Assembly (NCBI GenBank): GCA_030446945.1
Contig: JAUJMI010000027.1
Location: 7,446-16,269 of the forward strand
Reading direction: 5' to 3'
Source: Longimicrobium sp.
Lineage (GTDB): Bacteria > Gemmatimonadota > Gemmatimonadetes > Longimicrobiales > Longimicrobiaceae
DNA: 8,824 nt
Numbering within the stretch: position 1 is the stretch's first letter; each line of letters starts with the position of its first letter. The notes under the pieces are model-generated. The model did not search any database. It saw only the letters and a program-made list of their open reading frames with translations, and was not told the DNA's origin. This document shows, piece by piece, positions 1 through 6,161 of this stretch. The position numbers and the translations under genes are program-made.

Positions 1-259
1 CACCGCAAGCTCCAGGGTTGAGCCGTGTCCAGCCCCCAATGAATCCGAAGCGGAGCACCAGCTCCGGCGTGCTCTCGAGCGCACCCTTCTTGCGAGAGGG
101 CCCTCGCGGATCCCGGACGAGAGCGGAGTGACCGCACCGATCCTGCGGCGCTTACAGCGTGATAGGATCTCCGGGCTCATGGTCTTGCGGGCGCACTAGT
201 TGCAGCCCGCCCGGCCTCACTTTGGGGGTGCTGGCCGGACAAGTTGCTATGGTGGCGCG
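1..259. other. left-edge region without an assignable gene
   Basis: No gene can be assigned here. One + frame stays open from base 2 to a TAG at 197-199, about 65 residues, with a short charged helix-like stretch (SEAEHQLRRALERTLLARG). It could be the 3' end of a gene that begins outside the window, but codon use is not convincing and no family is recognised. The other + frame checked (base 1) closes within 21 bases. A short inverted repeat, GCGAG/CTCGC with a 6-nt loop, lies near 92-107; nothing shows it is functional. Confidence 0.2.
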
Positions 260-492
260 ATGGCATTACGGGAGATACGAGTCGATGGATTGCTGTGGAC
301 GGTATGGGACGTGTGCCTCAGGGCGCAGCGGGCAAGCCAGTGTCGGAGCACTTGCGGGGCGGCTGGCTCGCCATGCAGCGCGGCGAGGAGAAGCGACGCA
401 TCTTCCCGACTCCGGAGGGTTGGGAGGATTGGACGGATGAAGAACTTGCGAGCGCCGTTCGGGGTGCGGCCCAGGTTCAGGTGCGGGCATAA
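260..492 (+). pseudogene. small WxVWDV/GWLAxQ-type hypothetical protein, frameshifted
   Basis: The two halves of one small protein appear to lie in different frames. From the ATG at 260 (GGTGG at 251-255 is a possible ribosome site) the frame reads MALREIRVDGLLWTVWDV up to base 313, then turns into Cys/Ser-rich text with no protein character. In the -1 frame, from base 313 to the TAA at 490-492, it reads VPQGAAGKPVSEHLRGGWL, followed by a segment containing KRRIFPTPEGWEDWTDEEL. Joined at 311-313 they give a continuous 77-residue product. From memory, short proteins with a WxVW..V start and a GWL.F....KRRL.P.P.GWE..s..EL tail occur in Gemmatimonadota; their function is unknown. No slippery heptamer lies at the junction, so a one-base deletion or a sequencing error is likelier than programmed frameshifting. 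Alternatively the downstream half is expressed alone from the TTG at 244 (82 residues). Confidence 0.5.
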
Positions 493-582
493 GGGAACGA
501 GCGCACGCCATCTCGGAATCGCCCCCGCGTTCGCGGCGCGTCGCGCGTTCAAGTTTTGGCCGGCTCCTGCGAGTGAACGGGG

Positions 583-1074
583 ATGAGAGCGATCAGGGAG
601 CATCTGAAGGTGCACGTGGCGGACGTGCTTTTGGAATGGGAGCGCCTGGTCCGTGAGCAGCCCTGGTACTCGCTTCCGGCGGAGCACCGGATCGACGGCC
701 TGCCGGACGTGATCGTCGCGCTGGTTGATGCCTCCCTCTGCAGGGCGGAGAACACCGAAGGATGCCGAAAGCTGGTCCACTCCGCGGCACTGCACGGGGC
801 GCACCGGCGGGAGCAGAGCATACCCGAGCACCTGATCCTTACCGAGTACCACCTGCTCAGGCAGGCCCTCTGGTACTACCTCGTACGTGAGTACAGCGGG
901 GCAGAGCGCATCAACACGGCAATCATGCACCTCGACTCAGGCATCACTCTCGCGACCAACGCTTCGATGTGGGGCTATCACCGGCCGGAGATCGAGAGCA
1001 TGGGGAAATGGGAGGAGGGGATCGAACGGATGGCGACCGACTCCCCGCTCCACCCGCGGATCAAGCGAGCGTAG
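583..1074 (+). CDS. RsbRD_N-like helical sensor protein
   Basis: A 163-residue all-alpha cytoplasmic protein with no signal peptide or membrane segment. The pattern LLEWERLVREQPW (residues 16-28), then LPDVIVALVDASL (40-52), then HGAHRREQSIPEHLILTEYHLLRQAL (split over residues 71-96) matches the RsbRD N-terminal domain (RsbT co-antagonist, four-helix bundle). That domain is normally fused to STAS domains, or to PAS/GAF histidine kinases, as an input module. Here it stands alone. No STAS domain, kinase or sigma/anti-sigma gene lies beside it, so a stressosome role is not supported. The next gene on the same strand, a receiver/HD-GYP protein, starts 89 bases downstream and may be co-transcribed. 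The ATG at 583 has only a weak GAG site (571-573). An in-frame GTG at 610, 9 bases after AGGGAG (595-600), is an alternative start, but it would cut into helix 1. The ligand is unknown. Confidence 0.75.
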   Translation: MRAIREHLKVHVADVLLEWERLVREQPWYSLPAEHRIDGLPDVIVALVDASLCRAENTEGCRKLVHSAALHGAHRREQSIPEHLILTEYHLLRQALWYYLVREYSGAERINTAIMHLDSGITLATNASMWGYHRPEIESMGKWEEGIERMATDSPLHPRIKRA

Positions 1075-1163
1075 CCGCGCCATCGCACCGGCCCGTTGTG
1101 CTCGGTAACGGCCAAAGGGCCGGCCCCCCCGATACACACCCCAGGCCGGAGTCCCCGCAGCCG

Positions 1164-2183
1164 ATGCCGGTACCAGACCAGACCAGCGCCCGCATCCTGA
1201 TCGTGGACGACGAGCCCGCCAACGTCCTCTTCCTGGAGCGCCTCCTGGTCCGGGAGGGCTACACGCGGGTGGTGAGCTGCACGCACCCGCGGGAGGTCGC
1301 CGACCAATTTGCGCGCACGCCCCCCGACCTCCTCCTCCTGGACCTGCACATGCCGGGGCTCAGCGGGTTCGAGATCCTCGAGCAGCTGCGGCCGGTGCTG
1401 TCGGAGCACATCCTGCCGGTCGTCGTCCTCACGGCCGACGCGACGCCGCGCGCCAAGCTGAGGGCGCTGGGGTCCGGGGCCACCGACTTTCTCACCAAGC
1501 CGCTGGACGCGGCGGAGGTGCTCCTGCGCATCCGCAACCACCTGCGCGCGCGCTTCCTCCACCTGCACGTCGAGGAGCAGGTGCGGGCGCGCACGGAGGA
1601 GGTGGAGCGGGGGCAGATCGAGACCCTGGAGCGGCTCGCCCAGGCGGCCGAGTTCCGCGACGACGACACGGGGCAGCACACCCGCCGCGTGGGGGAAACC
1701 TCGGCCCGGCTGGCGGAGGCGCTCGGATTCGCGCCGGCGCAGATGGCGCTGGTGCGGCGCGCCGCTCCGCTGCACGACGTGGGGAAGATCGGCATCCCGG
1801 ACGCCATCCTGAACAAGCCCGGCCGCCTCACGCCCGACGAGATGAGGGTCATGCGCACGCACACCAGCATCGGCGCCAGCATCCTGGCCGGGAGCCGCTC
1901 CGAGCTGGTGAGAATGGCGGAGCAGATCGCCCTCAGCCATCACGAGCGGTGGGACGGCGGCGGATACCCGCACGGCCTCCGCGAAGACGCGATCCCGCTC
2001 ACCGCGCGCGTGGTTGCGCTGGCCGACTTCTTCGACGCTCTCTCCAGCGACCGCCCGTACCGCCCCGCCTGGCCCGCCGACAGGGTGATCGCCGAGATCC
2101 GCCGCGAGACCGGAACCCACTTCGACCCCCTCGTCGCCGAAGCCTTCCTCGACCTCGGCGCCCCCAAGCCGGTGCCGTCCTAG
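1164..2183 (+). CDS. response regulator with HD-GYP c-di-GMP phosphodiesterase domain
   Basis: A 339-residue two-domain protein. The receiver spans about 10-125, with acidic pocket D15/D16, phosphoacceptor D60 (in DLLLLDLHMPG), T90 and K112 (FLTKPL). A charged, coiled-coil-like linker covers about 130-165. The HD-GYP domain runs from about 160 to 332: H172 (GQHTRRV), H204-D205 with K208 (LHDVGKIGIP), H233, H259-H260-E261, the DGGGYP motif at 264-269, and D288 in the ALADFFDAL helix. All expected metal-binding and GYP positions are present, so an active cyclic-di-GMP phosphodiesterase controlled by phosphorylation is expected (RpfG-like layout). The frame is open upstream to 969, but that part overlaps the preceding gene. 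The ATG at 1164, just before the receiver, is chosen; GTG at 1098 is the alternative. No cognate kinase is adjacent on this strand; the kinase at 2389-4227 is a candidate donor. Confidence 0.93.
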   Translation: MPVPDQTSARILIVDDEPANVLFLERLLVREGYTRVVSCTHPREVADQFARTPPDLLLLDLHMPGLSGFEILEQLRPVLSEHILPVVVLTADATPRAKLRALGSGATDFLTKPLDAAEVLLRIRNHLRARFLHLHVEEQVRARTEEVERGQIETLERLAQAAEFRDDDTGQHTRRVGETSARLAEALGFAPAQMALVRRAAPLHDVGKIGIPDAILNKPGRLTPDEMRVMRTHTSIGASILAGSRSELVRMAEQIALSHHERWDGGGYPHGLREDAIPLTARVVALADFFDALSSDRPYRPAWPADRVIAEIRRETGTHFDPLVAEAFLDLGAPKPVPS

Positions 2184-2240
2184 ATGGGTTCCGCCGGTCT
2201 CCCAAGTTCCCGCAGGCGGTGGCGCTGCCTCGGCCACGGG

Positions 2241-2268
2241 CGCGATGAATCGCGACCCTACCGGGTCG
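2241..2268. terminator. paired GC-rich hairpins in convergent gap (possible bidirectional terminator)
   Basis: Two overlapping inverted repeats sit between converging genes. CGCGA/TCGCG around a TGAA loop lies at 2241-2254, and CGACCC/GGGTCG around a TACC loop at 2253-2268. They lie about 60-85 bases past the HD-GYP stop and about 120 bases past the kinase stop. No T tract follows on either strand, so intrinsic termination is uncertain. Confidence 0.3.
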
Positions 2269-2349
2269 GTGGAGGCGTCGAGGATTGGTGTGACGATCCC
2301 GCCCCAGTACGGACATCGCACCGCGCACGCGGTTCTCCTCGCCCGGCCT

Positions 2350-2369
2350 GCGCCCCCGCAGGCGGGCGC
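2350..2369 (-). terminator. GC hairpin just after the hybrid kinase stop
   Basis: The inverted repeat GCGCCC (2350-2355) / GGGCGC (2364-2369) with an 8-nt loop begins 19 bases beyond the kinase TAG on the minus strand. The position suits a terminator of the response regulator-kinase operon, but no U-rich tail follows. In DNA this GC-rich such repeats arise easily by chance. Confidence 0.25.
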
Positions 2370-2388
2370 CGGGGGAGGGGGCCTTCCG

Positions 2389-4227
2389 CTACCGTTCCAG
2401 CATCCGCGCGATGCGCTCCGCCAGCTCGTCGGCGTCGAAGGGCTTGTGGACCACTTCGGCGCCGGGGCCGAGGGCCTCGCGGTTGAGGGCGGCGCCGCGC
2501 GTGTAGCCCGTCATGAAGAGGATGGGGAGGGCGGGGCAGGCGGCGCCCAGGTGGCGCGCCAGCTCCTCGCCGCCCATGTGCGGCATCACCAGGTCGGTGA
2601 GCACCATGTCCACTTCGGCGCCGTGCTCGGCCCAGAGCGCCAGCGCCTCGCGGCCGTCGCGCGCCTCCAGCACGCCGAAGCCGCGGCGGCCCAGGGCGCG
2701 CGCGGTCACCCGGCGCACCGGGTCCTCGTCCTCCACCAGCAGCACCGTGCCGCGCGCCGTGGCGGGCGCGAGCTCGGGCTGCACGGCGGTGGCGGGGCCG
2801 GTGTCGGTGACGCGCGGAAGGAGGATGTGAAAGGTGGTGCCGCGCCCCACCTCGCTCTCCACCGTGATGTAGCCGCCACTCTGCTTCACGATGCCGTACA
2901 CCGTCGCCAGCCCCAGCCCGGTGCCCTTGCCGGTGCCGCGCGTGGTGAAAAAGGGCTCGAACACCTGCTGCCGCGTCGCATCGTCCATCCCATGGCCGTC
3001 GTCGGCGACGCTGAGGCGCACGTACTCGCCGGCGGCCATGTAGGCGGGGCGCGGGTCCGATTCGGCGACGACGGTGTTGGTGGTCACGAGCCGCAGCGTG
3101 CCTCCGTGCGGCATGGCGTCGCGCGCGTTGAGGGTCAGGTTCACCAGCACCTGGTCGAGCTGCTGCGGGTCCGCGTGCACCGGCGAGATGGCCGGGTCCA
3201 GCTCGGTGACGACCTCCACGTTCTCCGGCACCAGGCGGCGGAGCATGGGGATCGAGGCGGAGAGCGCCGCATTGAGGTCCAGCACGCGGGGGATCAGCAC
3301 CTGGCCGCGCCCGAAGGCCAGGAGCTGCCGCGTGAGGGCGGCGGCGCGCACGGTCGCGGCCTGGATCTCGGCCACGTCCTCCACGCTGGGCGAGTCGGCG
3401 GGGAGGTCCATCGCCAGCAGGTCGGCGTTCCCCTTGATGGTGGTGAGGAGGTTGTTGAAGTCGTGCGCCACGCCCCCCGCCAGCCGCCCTACCGTATCCA
3501 TGCGCTGCACCAGACGGTGCTGCTCGTCCACCCGCAGCCGCTCCCGAACGTCGCGCGCCACGATCAGCACCGACGGTTTCCCGGCGTACTCCACGGCGCC
3601 GGCGGTGATCTCCACCTCGACCGGGGCACCGTCCGCGCCCATGAGGCGCTCGTGGGCCGGAAGGGCGCGGCCGTCGCCCGCCGCAGCGCGGATGTGCTCC
3701 GCGGCGCGTTCGCGGTGCTCGGGGTGGAAGAGCTCGGCCACGGGCCGGCCCAGGAGGTCGTCGGGGCGGGGCAGCCCCAGCATGGCGGCGGCCGCGGCGT
3801 TGGCGTACGCCACGCGCTCCGCGGTCTGCACCAGCACCGCCTCGCGCAGGAGCTCCACGAGGTGGCGGCACCCTTCTTCGCGCGCGGACGCCCGGCGCGC
3901 GGCGACGGCGTGCCGCACCACGCAGCCCAGCAGCTCCGGCGTGGCCGCCGCGTACGGGAGCGATGCGGCGGCCCCGGCACGCGCCATCTCGGCGGGGTCG
4001 CTCTCGTCCAGCAGGACGATGACCGGAACGCCGTGTGCCGCCAGCCCGCCGAGGCAGCCGAGCGCCTCGTCTCCTTCGCGCACCACCACCGCGTCGCACC
4101 TGCCGGAGAGCGCCGCCGCGACCGCGTCGTGGTGCGTGGCCACGCGCACGGTCTGAGCGTGGAGGGGCGAGGGCGTTTCCCCGTCCCCTTTGTCCACGAT
4201 CGTGACCCGCAGGATCGCCCCGCTCAC
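2389..4227 (-). CDS. cytoplasmic hybrid histidine kinase (pseudo-receiver, PAS, HisKA, HATPase, receiver)
   Basis: A 612-residue soluble sensor kinase without membrane segments. Residues 5-110 have receiver-like beta/alpha spacing but lack key residues: R50 where the phosphoacceptor Asp belongs (DAVVVRE) and Y92 where the conserved Lys belongs (LPYAA). A PAS domain follows at about 117-228. HisKA has the H-box GGVAHDFNNLL with H255. The HATPase shows the N-box around N367 (NLTLNARDAM), G1 VADDGHGM, F-box FEPFFTTR (423-430) and G2 GTGKGTGLGL. A C-terminal receiver from about 493 to 612 has D545 (LTDLVMP), T573 and K595 (HKPF). The protein should autophosphorylate H255 and pass phosphate to its own receiver or to another protein. 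The GTG start at 4227 overlaps the upstream regulator's TGA in GTGA, which fixes the start and implies translational coupling. Longer in-frame extensions run inside the upstream gene and are not used. The signal sensed by PAS is unknown. Confidence 0.93.
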   Translation of the reverse strand: MSGAILRVTIVDKGDGETPSPLHAQTVRVATHHDAVAAALSGRCDAVVVREGDEALGCLGGLAAHGVPVIVLLDESDPAEMARAGAAASLPYAAATPELLGCVVRHAVAARRASAREEGCRHLVELLREAVLVQTAERVAYANAAAAAMLGLPRPDDLLGRPVAELFHPEHRERAAEHIRAAAGDGRALPAHERLMGADGAPVEVEITAGAVEYAGKPSVLIVARDVRERLRVDEQHRLVQRMDTVGRLAGGVAHDFNNLLTTIKGNADLLAMDLPADSPSVEDVAEIQAATVRAAALTRQLLAFGRGQVLIPRVLDLNAALSASIPMLRRLVPENVEVVTELDPAISPVHADPQQLDQVLVNLTLNARDAMPHGGTLRLVTTNTVVAESDPRPAYMAAGEYVRLSVADDGHGMDDATRQQVFEPFFTTRGTGKGTGLGLATVYGIVKQSGGYITVESEVGRGTTFHILLPRVTDTGPATAVQPELAPATARGTVLLVEDEDPVRRVTARALGRRGFGVLEARDGREALALWAEHGAEVDMVLTDLVMPHMGGEELARHLGAACPALPILFMTGYTRGAALNREALGPGAEVVHKPFDADELAERIARMLER

Positions 4228-4616
4228 GGCGCCCTCACGGCCAGCACCGCGCGCACCAGCTCCAGCAGCTCCGGGGCGCCGAACGGCTTTGGGAGGAAGG
4301 GATAGCTGGGCGCCAGCACGCCGAAGCGCACCGCGTCCACCTCGGGGCGGCCGGACATGAAGACCACGGATATCCCGGGCCGCTGGTCCGCGATGCGCGA
4401 TGCGAGCTGCACGCCGTTCATCCCGGGGAGCACGATGTCGGTGAGGAGGAGGTCGATGCCGCCGTCGTGCTTCCACGAAACGGAGAGCGCCTCGGTGCCG
4501 GCGGCCGCCTGCAGCACCGTGTAGCCGCTCCTGCGCAGGATCTCGCTGGCGGTGCGGCGCGCGGAGGCGTCGTCGTCAACCACGAGCACGACCGGTGCGG
4601 ATTCATTGTCAGACAT
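4224..4616 (-). CDS. single-domain response regulator (CheY-like receiver)
   Basis: A 130-residue protein that is a lone receiver: acidic pocket D14-D16, phosphoacceptor D60 (LLLTDIVLPGMNG), S88 in FMSGR, and K110 in FLPKPF. There is no output domain, so it probably acts by protein contact or as a phosphate shuttle or sink. Its TGA overlaps the GTG start of the hybrid kinase, so the two form a coupled operon and the kinase is the natural phosphodonor. The receiver resembles the kinase's C-terminal receiver in type (LTDxVxP core, KPF ending). The start is the ATG at 4616, giving MSDNESAP directly before the first beta strand; no clear Shine-Dalgarno site precedes it. The gene is transcribed away from the divergent sigma-54 activator, and the 165-base gap between them carries a palindrome. 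Confidence 0.9.
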   Translation of the reverse strand: MSDNESAPVVLVVDDDASARRTASEILRRSGYTVLQAAAGTEALSVSWKHDGGIDLLLTDIVLPGMNGVQLASRIADQRPGISVVFMSGRPEVDAVRFGVLAPSYPFLPKPFGAPELLELVRAVLAVRAP

Positions 4617-4697
4617 CGAATGAACAGGAAAGTGGGAGCACGAACCCGAGGACCGGCTCCTATGATAAGACCAACTCCCGGGTCGCGCACTGGGTAA

Positions 4698-4715
4698 CGT
4701 GCAAAATTTCACACG
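4698..4715. promoter_or_regulatory. 18-bp imperfect palindrome in divergent promoter region
   Basis: The sequence has the form CGTG-N2-AAATTT-N2-CACG, with 14 of 18 positions symmetric. It is one of the very few AT-rich spots in this GC-rich window. It lies 82 bases upstream of the response regulator start on one side and 66 bases upstream of the sigma-54 activator start on the other. This is a good place and shape for a dimeric operator controlling both directions. Weak promoter-like text overlaps it (GTGCAA at 4699-4704 and TACTTT at 4722-4727, 17 bases apart, toward the activator). The binding protein is unknown; autoregulation by the Fis-type domain of the activator is one possibility. 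Confidence 0.4.
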
Positions 4716-4781
4716 CTGGCGTACTTTGGGACAGCGGCGCGCCAACCCTCCCGCACATTGACCCCTCCGGCCACTACCCGC

Positions 4782-6161
4782 ATGGCACGTTCCGTACTCC
4801 TGGTAGACGACGATCCCTCGGTGCTGCGCGTGCTGCGGCGCTACTTCGAGCGCGGCGGCTGGGAGACCTTCCAGGCGCTCAGCGGCGAGGACGGGGTGCG
4901 CACCTTCGAAGCGCACCTTCCCGACCTGGTGCTGCTGGACGTGAATCTCCCCGGCATCAGCGGCCTGCACGTGCTGGAGGTGCTCATCTCGCGCGGCGCC
5001 ACGGTGGTGATGCTCACCGGCCAGGCGGAGGTGGGGACCGCGGTGGAAGCGATGCGCGCCGGCGCGGAGGGCTTCCTCACCAAGCCCGTCGACCTGGACC
5101 ACCTGGGTGCCGCTGCCGAGCGCGCGGTGGAAAAGGTGGAGCTGCGCCGCGCCAACCACACCCTGGCCGCGCGGGTGGTGGAGCAGGGGCGCGCCGGCAC
5201 GCTGGGCAGCTCGCCGCGGATGCGCGAGCTGACCCGGCAGGTGGAGCTCCTCGCCGCTTCCTCCGACACCACGCTCCTCCTGCAGGGCGAGAGCGGCACC
5301 GGCAAGAGCTGGGTGGCGCAGCTCACGCACGGGCTCAGCCCGCGGGCGCGCTCGCCCCTCGTGGAGATCAACTGCGCGGGGCTCTCCGCCACTTTCCTCG
5401 ACTCCGAGCTGTTCGGGCACGAGAAGGGCGCCTTCACCGACGCGCGCGAGATGAAGCGGGGCCTCTTCGAGGTGGCGGACCGCGGCACGCTCTTTCTGGA
5501 CGAGATCGGCGACCTCTCGCCCGACCTGCAGCCCAAGCTGCTGCGCGTGCTGGAGACGCGCACCTTTCGGCGCCTCGGCGGCACGCGCGAGATCCAGGTG
5601 GACGTGCGCCTTATCGCGGCCACCAACAAGGACCTTGCCGCCGAGGTGCGCGCGGGGCGCTTCCGCGAGGACCTCTTTTATCGCCTCTCCGTCTTCCCCC
5701 TCACCATCCCGCCGCTGCGCGAGCGCTCGCGCGAGGACGTGCTGGAGCTGGTGCACGAGGCGCTCCGGCAGCTTCACCTCCGCCACCCCGCGTCGCCGGA
5801 CCGGCTGAGCGACCGCGCGCTCAACCTGCTGCTGGGCTACGCCTGGCCGGGAAACGTCCGCGAGCTGAGGAACGTGCTGGAGCGCGCCCTCGTCCTCGCG
5901 CCGGGCGACGACGCCATCGGCCCGGAGCACCTCCCGGAGGCGTTGCGGGCCCCCGGCGCTCCCCGCGCGGCGCGGCTGGACAGCACGGTGCTCACCCTGG
6001 AAGAGGTGGAGCGGCAGCACATCGAGCGCACGCTGTACCTTTCCGAGGGGAACCGCACGCTGGCGGCGCAGCGGCTCGCCATCTCCCGCGCTACGCTGCA
6101 CGTCAAGATCAAGCAGTACGGGCTGGAGCGCGTGGGGCGCGACGAGGAGGCTACCGCATGA
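4782..6161 (+). CDS. NtrC-family response regulator, sigma-54 activator with GAFTDA loop
   Basis: A 459-residue protein with three domains. The receiver covers 1-115, with D10/D11, phosphoacceptor D53 (LVLLDVNLPG), T79 and K101 (FLTKPVD). The AAA+ sigma-54 activation domain runs from about 138 to 375: Walker A GESGTGKS (169-176), L1 loop GAFTDA (216-221), Walker B GTLFLDEI (235-242), the TFRRLGG and FREDLFYRL segments, and sensor II WPGNVRELRN (355-364). The Fis-type HTH is at about 404-450 (LTLEEVERQHIE, then NRTLAAQRLAISRATLHVKI). The sigma-54-contacting loop normally reads GAFTGA; here the fifth residue is Asp. The start is the ATG at 4782, directly before the receiver; a TTG at 4758 would add eight residues. 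No Shine-Dalgarno site is clear. It should work as an ATP-driven activator of RpoN promoters after phosphorylation. No good -24/-12 site was found in this window. Its stop overlaps the opposing gene by 11 bases. Confidence 0.95.
   Translation: MARSVLLVDDDPSVLRVLRRYFERGGWETFQALSGEDGVRTFEAHLPDLVLLDVNLPGISGLHVLEVLISRGATVVMLTGQAEVGTAVEAMRAGAEGFLTKPVDLDHLGAAAERAVEKVELRRANHTLAARVVEQGRAGTLGSSPRMRELTRQVELLAASSDTTLLLQGESGTGKSWVAQLTHGLSPRARSPLVEINCAGLSATFLDSELFGHEKGAFTDAREMKRGLFEVADRGTLFLDEIGDLSPDLQPKLLRVLETRTFRRLGGTREIQVDVRLIAATNKDLAAEVRAGRFREDLFYRLSVFPLTIPPLRERSREDVLELVHEALRQLHLRHPASPDRLSDRALNLLLGYAWPGNVRELRNVLERALVLAPGDDAIGPEHLPEALRAPGAPRAARLDSTVLTLEEVERQHIERTLYLSEGNRTLAAQRLAISRATLHVKIKQYGLERVGRDEEATA

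Noticed and set aside
232..247. Sigma-54-like TGGCC...TTGC element
   Set aside because: The GG to GC spacing is one base too long (11 instead of 10) and the left half matches poorly. It overlaps the possible TTG start at 244.
311..316. Programmed -1 frameshifting in the small gene
   Set aside because: There is no X XXY YYZ slippery sequence at the junction and no obvious stimulatory hairpin was identified; a one-base deletion or read error is simpler.
2245..4305. Long + strand open frame of 686 codons opposite the hybrid kinase
   Set aside because: It is rich in His/Arg/Gly with no domain logic, and the minus strand has clear kinase motifs throughout. It is a high-GC antisense artefact.
4783..4789. 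TGGCACG, a perfect -24 half-site
   Set aside because: It overlaps the start codon of the activator and no TTGC follows at the right distance.
4617..6101. Minus-strand extension of the single-domain regulator to 625 residues
   Set aside because: Only the last 130 residues look like protein. The rest is the complement of the sigma-54 activator.
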